This document shows positions 1 through 8,931 of a stretch of DNA of 64,000 bases, in pieces. The position numbers were made by a program, and so were the translations under genes. This DNA comes from Isotricha intestinalis (taxonomy: Eukaryota > Ciliophora > Litostomatea > Vestibuliferida > Isotrichidae), in contig JAJJLU010003481.1 in the NCBI GenBank assembly GCA_023807065.1, positions 1-64,000 on the forward strand, read 5' to 3'. How positions within the stretch are numbered: the first letter of the stretch is position 1; every line of letters starts with the position of its first letter. Under the pieces are notes generated by a model. That model was not told the DNA's origin. It was given only the letters and a program-made list of their open reading frames with translations, and ran no database searches.

Positions 1-431
1 TATGGTGAATTCATTATTTTTGAATTTAAATTTTAATAATAATAAAGATATTGTAATAAATTATTCTTTTAAAGTTCAAAATTTATTATAAAAATAATTG
101 AAATATTTTCAAAAAATAGTAATTAATATATCATAATAATAATAAATTAGAAAAAGAAATCCTGTTAATAAAATCTAGATAATTTAAAATATTGAAATAA
201 ATTATATTTTGTGTGAAATAAAATTGTTTCGATTGAGATATTTTTAAAAAATATATATTATGTAAAAAGGGGATTGGGTCTAATCCCCAATTATTATTTT
301 ATATTTATGAATTTTTTTGTTATTATGTGTAATTATTTTTTAATTATTTTTCCTTTTAATTAATTTAAAAATATTAAAATAAAATATAAATATTTTTAAA
401 AATATAGATAATTTTTAATGGGTTGTAAACA
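1..431. other. Intergenic AT-rich start of window with one GC-rich hairpin
   Basis: No open reading frame of note is seen. The stretch is nearly pure A/T except for one G/C-rich stem-loop at 269-288, listed separately. It probably contains the upstream region of the gene starting at 432. Confidence 0.5.
269..288. repeat. Perfect 7-bp GC-rich stem-loop
   Basis: GGGGATT at 269-275 pairs perfectly with AATCCCC at 282-288 across a 6-base loop (GGGTCT). A T-rich stretch follows. It is one of very few G/C-rich clusters outside genes in the window. It could be part of a small RNA, an mRNA leader element or chance; no known RNA family is recognised. Confidence 0.5.
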
Positions 432-1151
432 ATGTACCCTGATGGAGGAAAAACAGATTTAAATGAGTTAAGAAAACAGAGTAATGAAAAAAATAATGAT
501 GCTATAAAAATAATGGAATTAATTGATGAAGTAGATTCAGAAATTAATGATGATTCACGTATTAATATTCCTGCAGAATTAAAACATTTAAAAATAAAAA
601 CAATATATGTAGGTTTACAATCTGAATATGATTTTTATGAGAAAAATAAAAATGAAATTGAAAAAAATAAATATTCAAAAAAAGATTGTGTTCATCCTTC
701 ATTATATGCATTTTATGAAAAAAAGAATGGATATTATATTGATTATCAACCTTCAGATTCAAAAGCAAAAAATGTAACTTATATTTATAAAAATGAGAGA
801 AATGGATTAAGATATGGTCAAAAAACATTTAAAGAATTTGTTGAAAATAATAATATTTGTATTATAGAATTAAAACTAAATAAAATTCAAAACTTTTATG
901 ATTTTTTTCATGAATGTTGTGAAAAAGGAGAATGGACAAAACAATCTTTTAATTATTATTCTAATAATTGTTGTGATTTTATTACTGTTGCTTTAGACAT
1001 TTTAGATGCAGGTTTAAAAACAGGTGATATTGAAAAAGATGTTCTTTTAACAAAAGGTGAAGAAAATCAACAAAATAAAGAGAGGTTTATACCAAAAAAA
1101 TTATTAAATTATTTTAAAAAAGATCAAAATGAAACTGATATTTCTGATTAA
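432..1151 (+). CDS. Hypothetical protein, possible permuted-papain (PPPDE/LRAT-like) fold
   Basis: This 239-residue protein has no signal peptide or membrane span. Residues ~95-205 show the order expected of permuted papain-fold proteins: a His in HPSLYAF (~96) followed by strands, then a Cys in YSNNCCDFI (~176-184). In PPPDE, LRAT and DUF862-type proteins the catalytic His precedes an NC-type Cys motif in this way. The N-terminal ~60 residues are charged and the tail is Lys-rich. The start is the first ATG after an A/T-rich leader. The family call is an inference from two short motifs, so the protein may equally be an unknown family. The next real gene downstream (2235-3329) lies on the other strand, beyond a relic gene. 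Confidence 0.55.
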   Translation: MYPDGGKTDLNELRKQSNEKNNDAIKIMELIDEVDSEINDDSRINIPAELKHLKIKTIYVGLQSEYDFYEKNKNEIEKNKYSKKDCVHPSLYAFYEKKNGYYIDYQPSDSKAKNVTYIYKNERNGLRYGQKTFKEFVENNNICIIELKLNKIQNFYDFFHECCEKGEWTKQSFNYYSNNCCDFITVALDILDAGLKTGDIEKDVLLTKGEENQQNKERFIPKKLLNYFKKDQNETDISD

Positions 1152-1345
1152 TTTATTATTGAGTATTAAAAAATAGTTTTATGATTAAAATTTAATAAAA
1201 TTATATTTTAAATAATTCATAAATTTTTTTGAACACAATATTTATTTAATAAAATTAAATAATAAATCCAATAATAAATATTTAAAAATAAATTTTAAAT
1301 AAATTCATTAATCCTTAACTTTTTAAAATTTTATTTATAAATCAA

Positions 1346-2151
1346 ATGATTCAAAAAGTTTTTTTTGATAAAATTCAAAAATTTAATGAGAAAGATATTA
1401 TTGAAAAAATAGAAAAAGAATTTTTAAATTTGACATATATTTGTTTTTTGACTGAAAAAACTGTAAATAAAGGTATGATTAAAGAATTTTATTTAAAATT
1501 ATTATCAATTATTAGAAAGAATTATTATTTGAAAAGAATACTATTTAATTTGTTAATGATTTTGAATTAATTTTTAGAATTAATAAGTGAAACTCAAGAA
1601 TTAAATAATAATTTACACTTTTTCATCTATATCTTTTTGATTTATTAAGTAATATTCATTATAAAAGATTTAAAGACAAAGAATTATTGGTAAATAAATC
1701 TTTAATTTCAAATATTAATAATATTTATATATTTACATATTTCTTAATTTCAATTACTTAATTTTGACAGAAATAAATAAAGATTTATTCCTTAAAAACT
1801 TGTCTCTATGTGAATTATTTATGAATTATTTAAAAATTGATTATAATTATCAAATTAATATCCAAGAAATTTTTACTTATTATGATATTATTAATAATAA
1901 AGCTCTATTTAATTTAATTAAATATTGTCAAATTTATTTTGAAAAAAAAATTTAAATAGAGAAATTGATTTATTTATAGAAAAAACATTAAATATTTTAA
2001 ATAAAAATTTCATTTATATAAATTTATTAGTTTTTATTTTAACCTAACTTGACAAAAAAAAATTAACAAATGAAACATATTCAAAAATAATAAAAGAAAA
2101 TTCAAAAAATTTTATAGTGTTAAATGATAATAAATGAGAATAATTTAATAG
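1346..2151 (+). pseudogene. Decayed protein-coding gene with several frame breaks
   Basis: Coding-like plus-strand sequence can be followed through several frames. It starts with an ATG at 1346, has an in-frame TAA at 1568 after which reading continues in the same frame, then shifts near 1620, 1755, 1950 and 2045. The pieces have the Leu/Ile/Lys/Asn-rich, helix-like composition of this genome's proteins (for example FEKDLLVNK-type and LFMNYLKIDY segments). No short GT...AG intron that I tried restored a single frame. I do not recognise the parent family. The breaks mostly sit at homopolymers, so sequencing error could explain some but hardly all. Confidence 0.5.
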
Positions 2152-2234
2152 ACTTTTATTTTAAAATAAATTAATTTTTTCATAAAAAAATTGACGCTTA
2201 ATAATTATTTTAATCATTAATATTAATTTTAGAA

Positions 2235-3329
2235 TCATTTACAATCATTTACATTATCATTATAATTATTAGTGTTATTTGTATTTAAAGTAGATTTATA
2301 ATTTTTTTTTAAAGTATTAACTTTCTTATTATTAAATATTTCATTATTATATCTTTGATTTTGAATATGTTTAATAAGTTTAATTGATTGAGCCTCATTC
2401 ATTTGATTATAAAAATCTAAATTTTTATATTTACAAGGAGGACAATAAGAATAATAAGGACCAAAATTATTAATTCTTTCTAAATATCTTCTTTTAATTG
2501 GATTATTTATTTCAATTTGTTTATAAAATAATTCTGAATTTGAATTTAAGAAAGGACCAAATTTTGATTCTTCAAATTTAAATATTTTCTTATTTTTATT
2601 TTTTGAAGATTTTGCTCTTAAATTTGGAGTAATTATTTGAGTATAAATACTATGTTTAAATGAATCTATTCTTTGATTATATTTTAATTTATATAAATTT
2701 TCAAATAAATTATCTTTTTTATTCAATAAATTTTGAGTATATATTCTTATTTTATTCTCATCTAATAATTCATTTTCTTCTTCTTTTTCAATTATTGAAT
2801 TTATTTTTTCTTTTAGAGGATAAACACTTCTAAAATTTTCTAAAATATTAGAAACTTCTTTATTAGAAAAATCTTTTTGACTTTTACTGAAATATTTATA
2901 TTTATTAATTTTATCATTTTCTTTAACATTTTTTTTTTCTTCTTTTTCAATGTTTTTATTATCTATTTTTTTTCTGTAAAAAAAATTTCCTGTTTTATTC
3001 ATATAACTTTTTATTTCATTATCATTTTTTTCATTATTATTTATTAAAGGACCTTTTCCACAATAAGATAAAAAATTTTTATCCCTGGAAAATAATTGCA
3101 AAATTTTATTTTGATATCCTATTTTTATTTTCCATTGTTTTGGAATATTATGATTTGAATATAAACATTCTTTTATTGATGCTGATTTAATTCTATTTAA
3201 GTGATTTTTTTTTTCTTTTATTTCTAAATCTTTTTTTTCTATTGTATCATAATAATTAGTTTTTGTCTCTTTTTTATTTATTGGAAGTTCAGATTTTTCT
3301 TTTTTGAAATTTTTTTTTCCTGTTTCCAT
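2235..3329 (-). CDS. Hypothetical Lys/Asn-rich protein with FGPYYSYCPPC motif
   Basis: This protein of 364 residues is basic and largely disordered, with no membrane span. The best-structured part is near the C-terminus (~290-330), where FGPYYSYCPPCKYKNLDF is followed by an amphipathic helix. Shorter GPF/GPL motifs (SKFGPFL, GKGPLI) occur upstream. The composition resembles cytoskeletal or ciliary accessory proteins of protists, but no family is recognised. The stop codon is TGA. It is divergent from the gene at 3458, sharing a 128-base intergenic region that probably holds both promoters. Confidence 0.75.
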   Translation of the reverse strand: METGKKNFKKEKSELPINKKETKTNYYDTIEKKDLEIKEKKNHLNRIKSASIKECLYSNHNIPKQWKIKIGYQNKILQLFSRDKNFLSYCGKGPLINNNEKNDNEIKSYMNKTGNFFYRKKIDNKNIEKEEKKNVKENDKINKYKYFSKSQKDFSNKEVSNILENFRSVYPLKEKINSIIEKEEENELLDENKIRIYTQNLLNKKDNLFENLYKLKYNQRIDSFKHSIYTQIITPNLRAKSSKNKNKKIFKFEESKFGPFLNSNSELFYKQIEINNPIKRRYLERINNFGPYYSYCPPCKYKNLDFYNQMNEAQSIKLIKHIQNQRYNNEIFNNKKVNTLKKNYKSTLNTNNTNNYNDNVNDCK

Positions 3330-3457
3330 TAATTTTTTTATTTTTTTGGTGAATAAAAATTATTTTTTTTCCATTAATTTGAAATTCAAAATTTTAAAAA
3401 AAAATATTGTTTTGTTTTTAAAGAAAAAATATAAGTTTTATTTTTAATTAGGAGAAA

Positions 3458-4960
3458 ATGATATTTGAATATTTATATGATGAAGACAGTTTTCCAATAT
3501 TAATAAATAAAAATGAAGAAGAAAAAGAAAATAACTATAATTTCTTTAATGAAGAAATAAAAAAAAATTATCATCAATATTCAAATATAAATAATAATAT
3601 ATATTTGATTCTTTCTCTTTCTTTTGATTATAAACAATATAAAATAAGAACTTGTAATTATGTAAATATATCAAATTTAAAAAAATCAAAAAATATTTTA
3701 TTTACAACTTATGACATCTTAATTGAAGAAAGGAAAGACACTAAATTATTTTTATTTATTAAAAAAGAAGAAGATATTCAAGAGTTTATTTCATATATTA
3801 AACATTTATTATCAATTGATGATTTAAAATTGAAATTAGACTTTTTAGAAAAATTCAAAAAAAAATTTAATTTATTAAATGTAGAAATAAATAATATTCA
3901 ATCAAATTTTAGAAATATATTTCTTAAACAATTAGATTATTTAAAAGATTATATTTTAAGAGAACCAAAAAATGAAAAAATATTAAATCCTCCAATAAAT
4001 ATTTTATTTCTTGATTGTTATCATTTTCCCTTAAATAATAAACCTCCAATTAAAATAAATATTGATTCAAAAAATAATAATAATAATAAAATTGTAAAAT
4101 ATACTTTTTTATCTTATAAAATCCCAATTAAATCAATTAATTTTGATAGAACAAATTTAGATTTTAAAGAAAAAACTAAATTAGATATTTTATTAAGTTA
4201 TGCAAAAATACATAAATTTGAACATATTATAAAAATACCAATTTCTTATAAAGAAGATATTATCAATCAAAATAGATTTAATGAAGGATATTATTTACAA
4301 ACAATTCATTTTGGTGAATTTCATGAAATAAATGAAAAAAGTATTCAAGAAATTTTAAATCATATTTATGAATGTAATTTAGGAACTATTGTTTTTGATT
4401 TGGATTTTAATCCTATTGGTTTTATTGGTAATAAAATCAGAAATTTAAAATTTGATTCTGAAAAATATTATATTACATTTTTTAACAGTGAACAAATGAA
4501 TTTTATTTTGAATTCTATTTTAGAAATTGAAGAAGAAACAAGATTAGTTTTATATAAAGGAAATAATAATAATGATGATGTAAATCAAAAAGAAAGTGAT
4601 TTAAATACTATTATTAAGGATTATAATAAGGAAATTTCCTTAAATTTAAAACAACAAGTAGATTTAACATTAAAGAAAAAAAGATTAAATTTCATTAAAA
4701 AACATGAAGTAGAAATTAAATATATGGGAAAGAAAACATTTAGAAATATTAATTTTGAAAAAATTCAGGATATGACTTTTTCTTCCTCCAAGAAAATAAA
4801 CAATTTAAAAATTGACAAAATAAATAATATTCATTATAAATCTTCTTTTCCTCAAAATAATGAATTTGATATAAAAAAAGAAAAATTTTTATTCTATGAT
4901 ACTTTAAGTGATGGATTAGAAAATATTAATGAAGAATATGAAAATAATATTTATATTTAA
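3458..4960 (+). CDS. Conserved-looking hypothetical protein, 500 aa
   Basis: This is a soluble protein of 500 residues without signal peptide or membrane segments. Residues ~1-370 look globular with alternating hydrophobic stretches, including IVFDLDFNPIGFIGNKI near 305-325. The last ~120 residues are Lys/Asn-rich and probably disordered. No known domain is recognised. It is transcribed divergently from the gene at 2235-3329. Confidence 0.75.
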   Translation: MIFEYLYDEDSFPILINKNEEEKENNYNFFNEEIKKNYHQYSNINNNIYLILSLSFDYKQYKIRTCNYVNISNLKKSKNILFTTYDILIEERKDTKLFLFIKKEEDIQEFISYIKHLLSIDDLKLKLDFLEKFKKKFNLLNVEINNIQSNFRNIFLKQLDYLKDYILREPKNEKILNPPINILFLDCYHFPLNNKPPIKINIDSKNNNNNKIVKYTFLSYKIPIKSINFDRTNLDFKEKTKLDILLSYAKIHKFEHIIKIPISYKEDIINQNRFNEGYYLQTIHFGEFHEINEKSIQEILNHIYECNLGTIVFDLDFNPIGFIGNKIRNLKFDSEKYYITFFNSEQMNFILNSILEIEEETRLVLYKGNNNNDDVNQKESDLNTIIKDYNKEISLNLKQQVDLTLKKKRLNFIKKHEVEIKYMGKKTFRNINFEKIQDMTFSSSKKINNLKIDKINNIHYKSSFPQNNEFDIKKEKFLFYDTLSDGLENINEEYENNIYI

Positions 4961-5271
4961 TATAAAATTTAAAATATAAAATATAAAATAAAGTAATAAT
5001 ATATTTTTATTCTTTTAATAAATAAAAAAATTCACCTATTCGAATTTCAAAATCTCTTTTCTTATTAAAATTATAAAACCATGTTAAGTATTTATAAAAT
5101 AAGTTTTTATCCATAAGAAACAAATTAATTTCTTAGTATTTTTAAAAGGAAAGATAATAATTTAAATACATTTTATATTAAATAATTTCCAAATAATTAA
5201 AAAATAATAGATTATACAAATAGAAAAATTAATTAAAGAAAAAAATGATTTAATTCAATATAAATAAAAAA
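4961..5271. other. Intergenic region holding a short relic
   Basis: AT-rich spacer between two plus-strand genes. The only coding-like content is a minus-strand fragment at 5007-5220, listed separately. Confidence 0.5.
5007..5220 (-). pseudogene. Orphan C-terminal coding fragment
   Basis: On the minus strand a clean 35-codon frame runs from ATG at 5114 to TAA at 5007. It encodes MDKNLFYKYLTWFYNF followed by a charged stretch ending in IRIGEFFYLLKE. Its aromatic, regular composition looks like the end of a real protein. Upstream (5115-5220) a further coding-like piece containing NVFKLLSFLLKILRN lies in another frame. It is either a relic gene or the last exon of a gene with tiny introns that I could not reconstruct. 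Confidence 0.35.
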
Positions 5272-5817
5272 ATGAGTTCAAATGATGATAAACAAAATAC
5301 ACCAACTTCATCATCATCCCAAATGGAGAATCAAAAAAAAAAAGAAATGGCTGCATGTCAAATAGATGCAAAAAAATATGCAAATTACACAGATGAAATT
5401 AGGAATAAAAATTTAAACACAACAGAAATGTTAAGTGCATCAGTAAATAATTGTATTCATACAGAAGATTCAATAATTTATAATCCTAAAAATATTCATC
5501 TATTACCTACTAAATATCCAGTTTATCCTTTAAGTTTAAAACCTGATACAATTAAAAAATTTAATGATGATACTTTATTTTTTATTTTCTTCATTCAACA
5601 AGATCCTGAAGCAAGAGAAATGGCTTTTAAACAATTATTAGAAAAAGGATGGATGTTTCATAAAGAATATTCTACATTCTTCCAATTAATTGGAATGCCA
5701 AAAAATAGAAATGAAGAATTAATTGAAGGAAAATTTAAATATTTTGATCATGAACAAGATTGGATGAGTAGACAAAAAAAAGAATTCAAGTTTGATTTAA
5801 ATAATTGGGAAAAATAA
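5272..5817 (+). CDS. NOT2/NOT3/NOT5-box protein of the CCR4-NOT complex
   Basis: This 181-residue protein carries the C-terminal NOT-box domain of the CNOT2/CNOT3 (NOT2/3/5) family at about residues 75-181. Diagnostic features are YPLSL..., DTLFFIFFIQQ, AFKQLLEKGWMFHKEYSTFF and the terminal YFDHEQDWMSRQKKEF segment. In the family these domains dimerise and dock on NOT1, the scaffold of the cytoplasmic deadenylase complex. The protein is far shorter than animal or yeast homologues, having only ~75 mostly disordered residues before the NOT box. It cannot be assigned to NOT2 rather than NOT3/5 from sequence alone. Confidence 0.88.
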   Translation: MSSNDDKQNTPTSSSSQMENQKKKEMAACQIDAKKYANYTDEIRNKNLNTTEMLSASVNNCIHTEDSIIYNPKNIHLLPTKYPVYPLSLKPDTIKKFNDDTLFFIFFIQQDPEAREMAFKQLLEKGWMFHKEYSTFFQLIGMPKNRNEELIEGKFKYFDHEQDWMSRQKKEFKFDLNNWEK

Positions 5818-6371
5818 ATAATTAATTAGAATAAAATAAAAATAAATTTTTAATATAAAGAAAGAAAAAAACAAAAGAAATAAATTAAAGAGAAATAAAG
5901 GAGAGAAAGTTAAGAGAGGAAGGAGAAAAGAAGAGAGAGATAAAAGATATAGAATAAGAATAATGATGAAAAATAAATTATAAATGAGAATGAGATATAT
6001 GGGGTTATTGCATAGCACTCATAATAACCAAAATATTAATCTCTCTAATTTATCTATTTTATTTATTTATTTTAATGTTTATTTGTTTTATTATTTTTTT
6101 ATTTTAATAGTTAATTGTATTAAAATTCCATATTCTCATTCATCTAAGATTTAATTTTTTGATTCTGTTTACTTTTTTATTTTATTTGTTTATTGTTTTT
6201 CTTTTCTTTATTTATATTTATTTCCTATTTCTTTTATTTATTTTATCATTTTTAATTATGAAATTTATAGATTTATTTATAATTCACATTTTGAATTTAA
6301 ATTTAATTATATTAAAATCAATTAATTCAGATAATTCATTTTAATTATTTTTTCAAAAATTTATAATAATT
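5818..6371. other. Intergenic region with purine-rich then pyrimidine-rich tracts
   Basis: No convincing gene is seen. The plus strand is nearly all purine from about 5855 to 6000, with G/A runs such as GGAGAGAAAG. It is T-rich with few purines from about 6045 to 6250. A small hairpin lies between them: GGTTATT at 6003-6009 pairs with AATAACC at 6023-6029 across a 13-base loop. The hydrophobic frames that cross this region are what T-rich DNA gives by chance. Confidence 0.45.
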
Positions 6372-8801
6372 ATGAAAAATAATTCTCGATATTTAGATAA
6401 TTCAAGTATTTCATATAAAAGTCATAGTAGAAAATCATCATCAATTTCAAACCAAGTTGATTATTCATCCTCTGGAAAAAATTCAAAACAAAATTCTATA
6501 TATAGTAAAAAAGAATATAAATTAAAAGAAAATAAATCAAAAGATAAATATTCAGAAGATTGTAATTATCAAATAGAATCATCTTCAAAGAACATAACAG
6601 ACCCTCAAAAAACAGTATTAAAAACAAATAACAATTATATAGAACAATTAGAAATAAAAATTCAAGAACAAGCTAAAAGATTAAATGAATTAACAAGATA
6701 TAAATTTTTATGTGAGAAAAGATTAAAACAATTAAATCCAATAGAAGAATTACCAGTAACTGAAGAATCATTAAGTAGGGATTCTCCTCGAAAATTTTCT
6801 CCACAAAGTAATCAAAAAGATAAATATGATCAATTATATGAAAAATATATAATTTTATTAAAAAAATATAATGAATTAATTAGTAATAATAATAATATCC
6901 TAAGTAATGAAGTTAGTCATGAAAGTAATGGAAATAATGATAAATATAAAAAATTGAAAGAAAAATATAAAAAATTAAAAGAAGAAAATCAAAGGACTAT
7001 TGAATTATTAAAAGAAGAAACATTAGCAACTGAAGAACAAAGAAATATGATTGCTTTACTAAAACAAACAATTGATAATGATTTAATTAAAAGTGGTATT
7101 ATAAGAAAATATATTACTTCTGATGATGTTATTGATTTTGCAAAAATTAAAAATGAAGCTGAAGAATATAGAAAAGAATTAGTTTTATCACAAGCTTTAG
7201 TTAATTCTCTTAAATCTGAAATTGAAATTTTTATGAAAGAAAAAAATAAAATTAATCTAGATGAATTTAAAAATGAAAATAAAATAAATAGATCTGTTCA
7301 AACACCAAAAGCAAGAATAAATGGAATTCAAATTGATAAAGTTGATGATAAAAATTATAATATTATAAAAGAAAATGATATTAATTTACAAGAAGAAAGG
7401 AAACAATATTTAAGTGAAAATTCAAATTTAAAAAATACAGTTTCATCCCAAAATAATATCATAAATAATATATTAGAAGAAAATACAAAGTTAAAGTTAT
7501 TAGCACAACAAACTAATGAATTAAAAAAAAAGAATCAAAAAGAAGAAATTAATAATTTAAAAATAGAATTAGAAAACACTAAAAAAGAATTATCACAATA
7601 TGAACAAAAATTTACCTATTTTAACGATTATATTTCAAATTTAAAACAATCTTTAGATTCAATAAAAAATTTAATATTAAAATACATTGATATATATAAT
7701 GAAATTATTAAAGAAGATTCAAATAGAATTTTTTCAGAAAATTTTGTTGAAAATTTAAAAATCTTACTTTCAAAAGTAAATGATTTATCAACAATTGAAC
7801 AATATAATTTAGATAGTAATCATGATTCTGAAATTCATCAATTTATAGAAGATTTACTTAAAATAATTCATGATGAATTTATTACCTTTTTTGATACAAT
7901 TTTTGAAAATAATAATAATTATAATGAAATAAATACTAAAATTACTGATTTAGATAATAAATTAAAATTTAATTCTTATGAAATTCAACAAAAACAAAAT
8001 GAAATAATTTCTCTTAATGAACAGTTAAATGAACAAATTGAAGAAAACATTAAATTAAAAAAATCATTAGGAAATAGAAAATTAGATTATAAAAGTTATA
8101 ATTATCATATATTAAAAAATCAAATTCATAATTTTAAAAAGTTAAAAGATAATATTACTAAATTATGTCATTTAATGATTAAAATAAATAAAATTAAAGA
8201 TTTAAATATTGGTAAATTATTATCAGAAGGATTAAATATATGTGAAGAGTTATTTAAATTTGAAGATGAAAAAGATTTAATATTTCAAAAAATAAAAAAT
8301 ATACAACAACAAGAAAATTATGATGATAATAATCAAGATTATCAAATTCAATTAAATAAAGAATATAATACTCTTTTAGAATTATTAAATGAATTAAATA
8401 GAAAAATAGAAGAAAAAGAAAATAGATTTGAAGAAATAAAAGATGAATTAAATAATATATATTCTAGATATAATAATACACTAAGGTTATTTCAAAAGAG
8501 ATCTAACTCTTATTTAGGAAATTTAGGAAATACTATTTCTATAAATAATTATAATACTGAAAGATATACTAATTTACAAAATAATAATGTTAATAATTCA
8601 CCTAAAAATACTGTTAATTATTTTACTAATGAAAACAATAAAAATATAAATTATCAAGAAATGAATAATGATATTGAATTAAAAGATAATAAAGTTAAAA
8701 TTCCAAAAACATTTAATTTAAATAGTAATCAAATAAAAAGAAATAATATATTACAAAGAAGTCAATCTCAAAGAACATATGAATATTTTCAAAACATTTA
8801 A
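6372..8801 (+). CDS. Large coiled-coil protein, probable cytoskeletal or centrosomal
   Basis: The protein has 809 residues. A Ser-rich N-terminus (~1-85, SYKSHSRKSSSIS) is followed by long heptad-rich coiled coils at about 90-120, 190-300, 335-420, 530-580 and 670-715, and an Asn-rich, Ser-rich tail. The first coil has the well-defined segment KRLNELTRYKFLCEKRLKQL, likely a conserved anchor. Such architecture is typical of basal-body or cortical scaffold proteins. That role is inferred from composition only and no named family is assigned. Confidence 0.8.
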   Translation: MKNNSRYLDNSSISYKSHSRKSSSISNQVDYSSSGKNSKQNSIYSKKEYKLKENKSKDKYSEDCNYQIESSSKNITDPQKTVLKTNNNYIEQLEIKIQEQAKRLNELTRYKFLCEKRLKQLNPIEELPVTEESLSRDSPRKFSPQSNQKDKYDQLYEKYIILLKKYNELISNNNNILSNEVSHESNGNNDKYKKLKEKYKKLKEENQRTIELLKEETLATEEQRNMIALLKQTIDNDLIKSGIIRKYITSDDVIDFAKIKNEAEEYRKELVLSQALVNSLKSEIEIFMKEKNKINLDEFKNENKINRSVQTPKARINGIQIDKVDDKNYNIIKENDINLQEERKQYLSENSNLKNTVSSQNNIINNILEENTKLKLLAQQTNELKKKNQKEEINNLKIELENTKKELSQYEQKFTYFNDYISNLKQSLDSIKNLILKYIDIYNEIIKEDSNRIFSENFVENLKILLSKVNDLSTIEQYNLDSNHDSEIHQFIEDLLKIIHDEFITFFDTIFENNNNYNEINTKITDLDNKLKFNSYEIQQKQNEIISLNEQLNEQIEENIKLKKSLGNRKLDYKSYNYHILKNQIHNFKKLKDNITKLCHLMIKINKIKDLNIGKLLSEGLNICEELFKFEDEKDLIFQKIKNIQQQENYDDNNQDYQIQLNKEYNTLLELLNELNRKIEEKENRFEEIKDELNNIYSRYNNTLRLFQKRSNSYLGNLGNTISINNYNTERYTNLQNNNVNNSPKNTVNYFTNENNKNINYQEMNNDIELKDNKVKIPKTFNLNSNQIKRNNILQRSQSQRTYEYFQNI

Positions 8802-8931
8802 ATTTAAAGTATAATTACTATATAATTTAATTTATAAATAAATATTTTTTTAGTATTAAATATTAATTAAAGAATTATCTATGAATTAAAAATTATCTAT
8901 TTCCAAAAAAATAGTTTTTATATATAAAAAA

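Noticed and set aside
5797..6018. Hydrophobic minus-strand frame of 73 codons
   Set aside because: It is the complement of a purine-rich spacer and consists almost only of Leu, Phe, Ile and Ser, as random T-rich DNA would give. It also overlaps the end of the NOT-box gene.
6159..6344. Phe/Leu-rich plus-strand frame of 61 codons upstream of the coiled-coil gene
   Set aside because: It is composed of T-rich triplets with no charged loops or conserved pattern. It is more likely leader or spacer DNA than a membrane protein.
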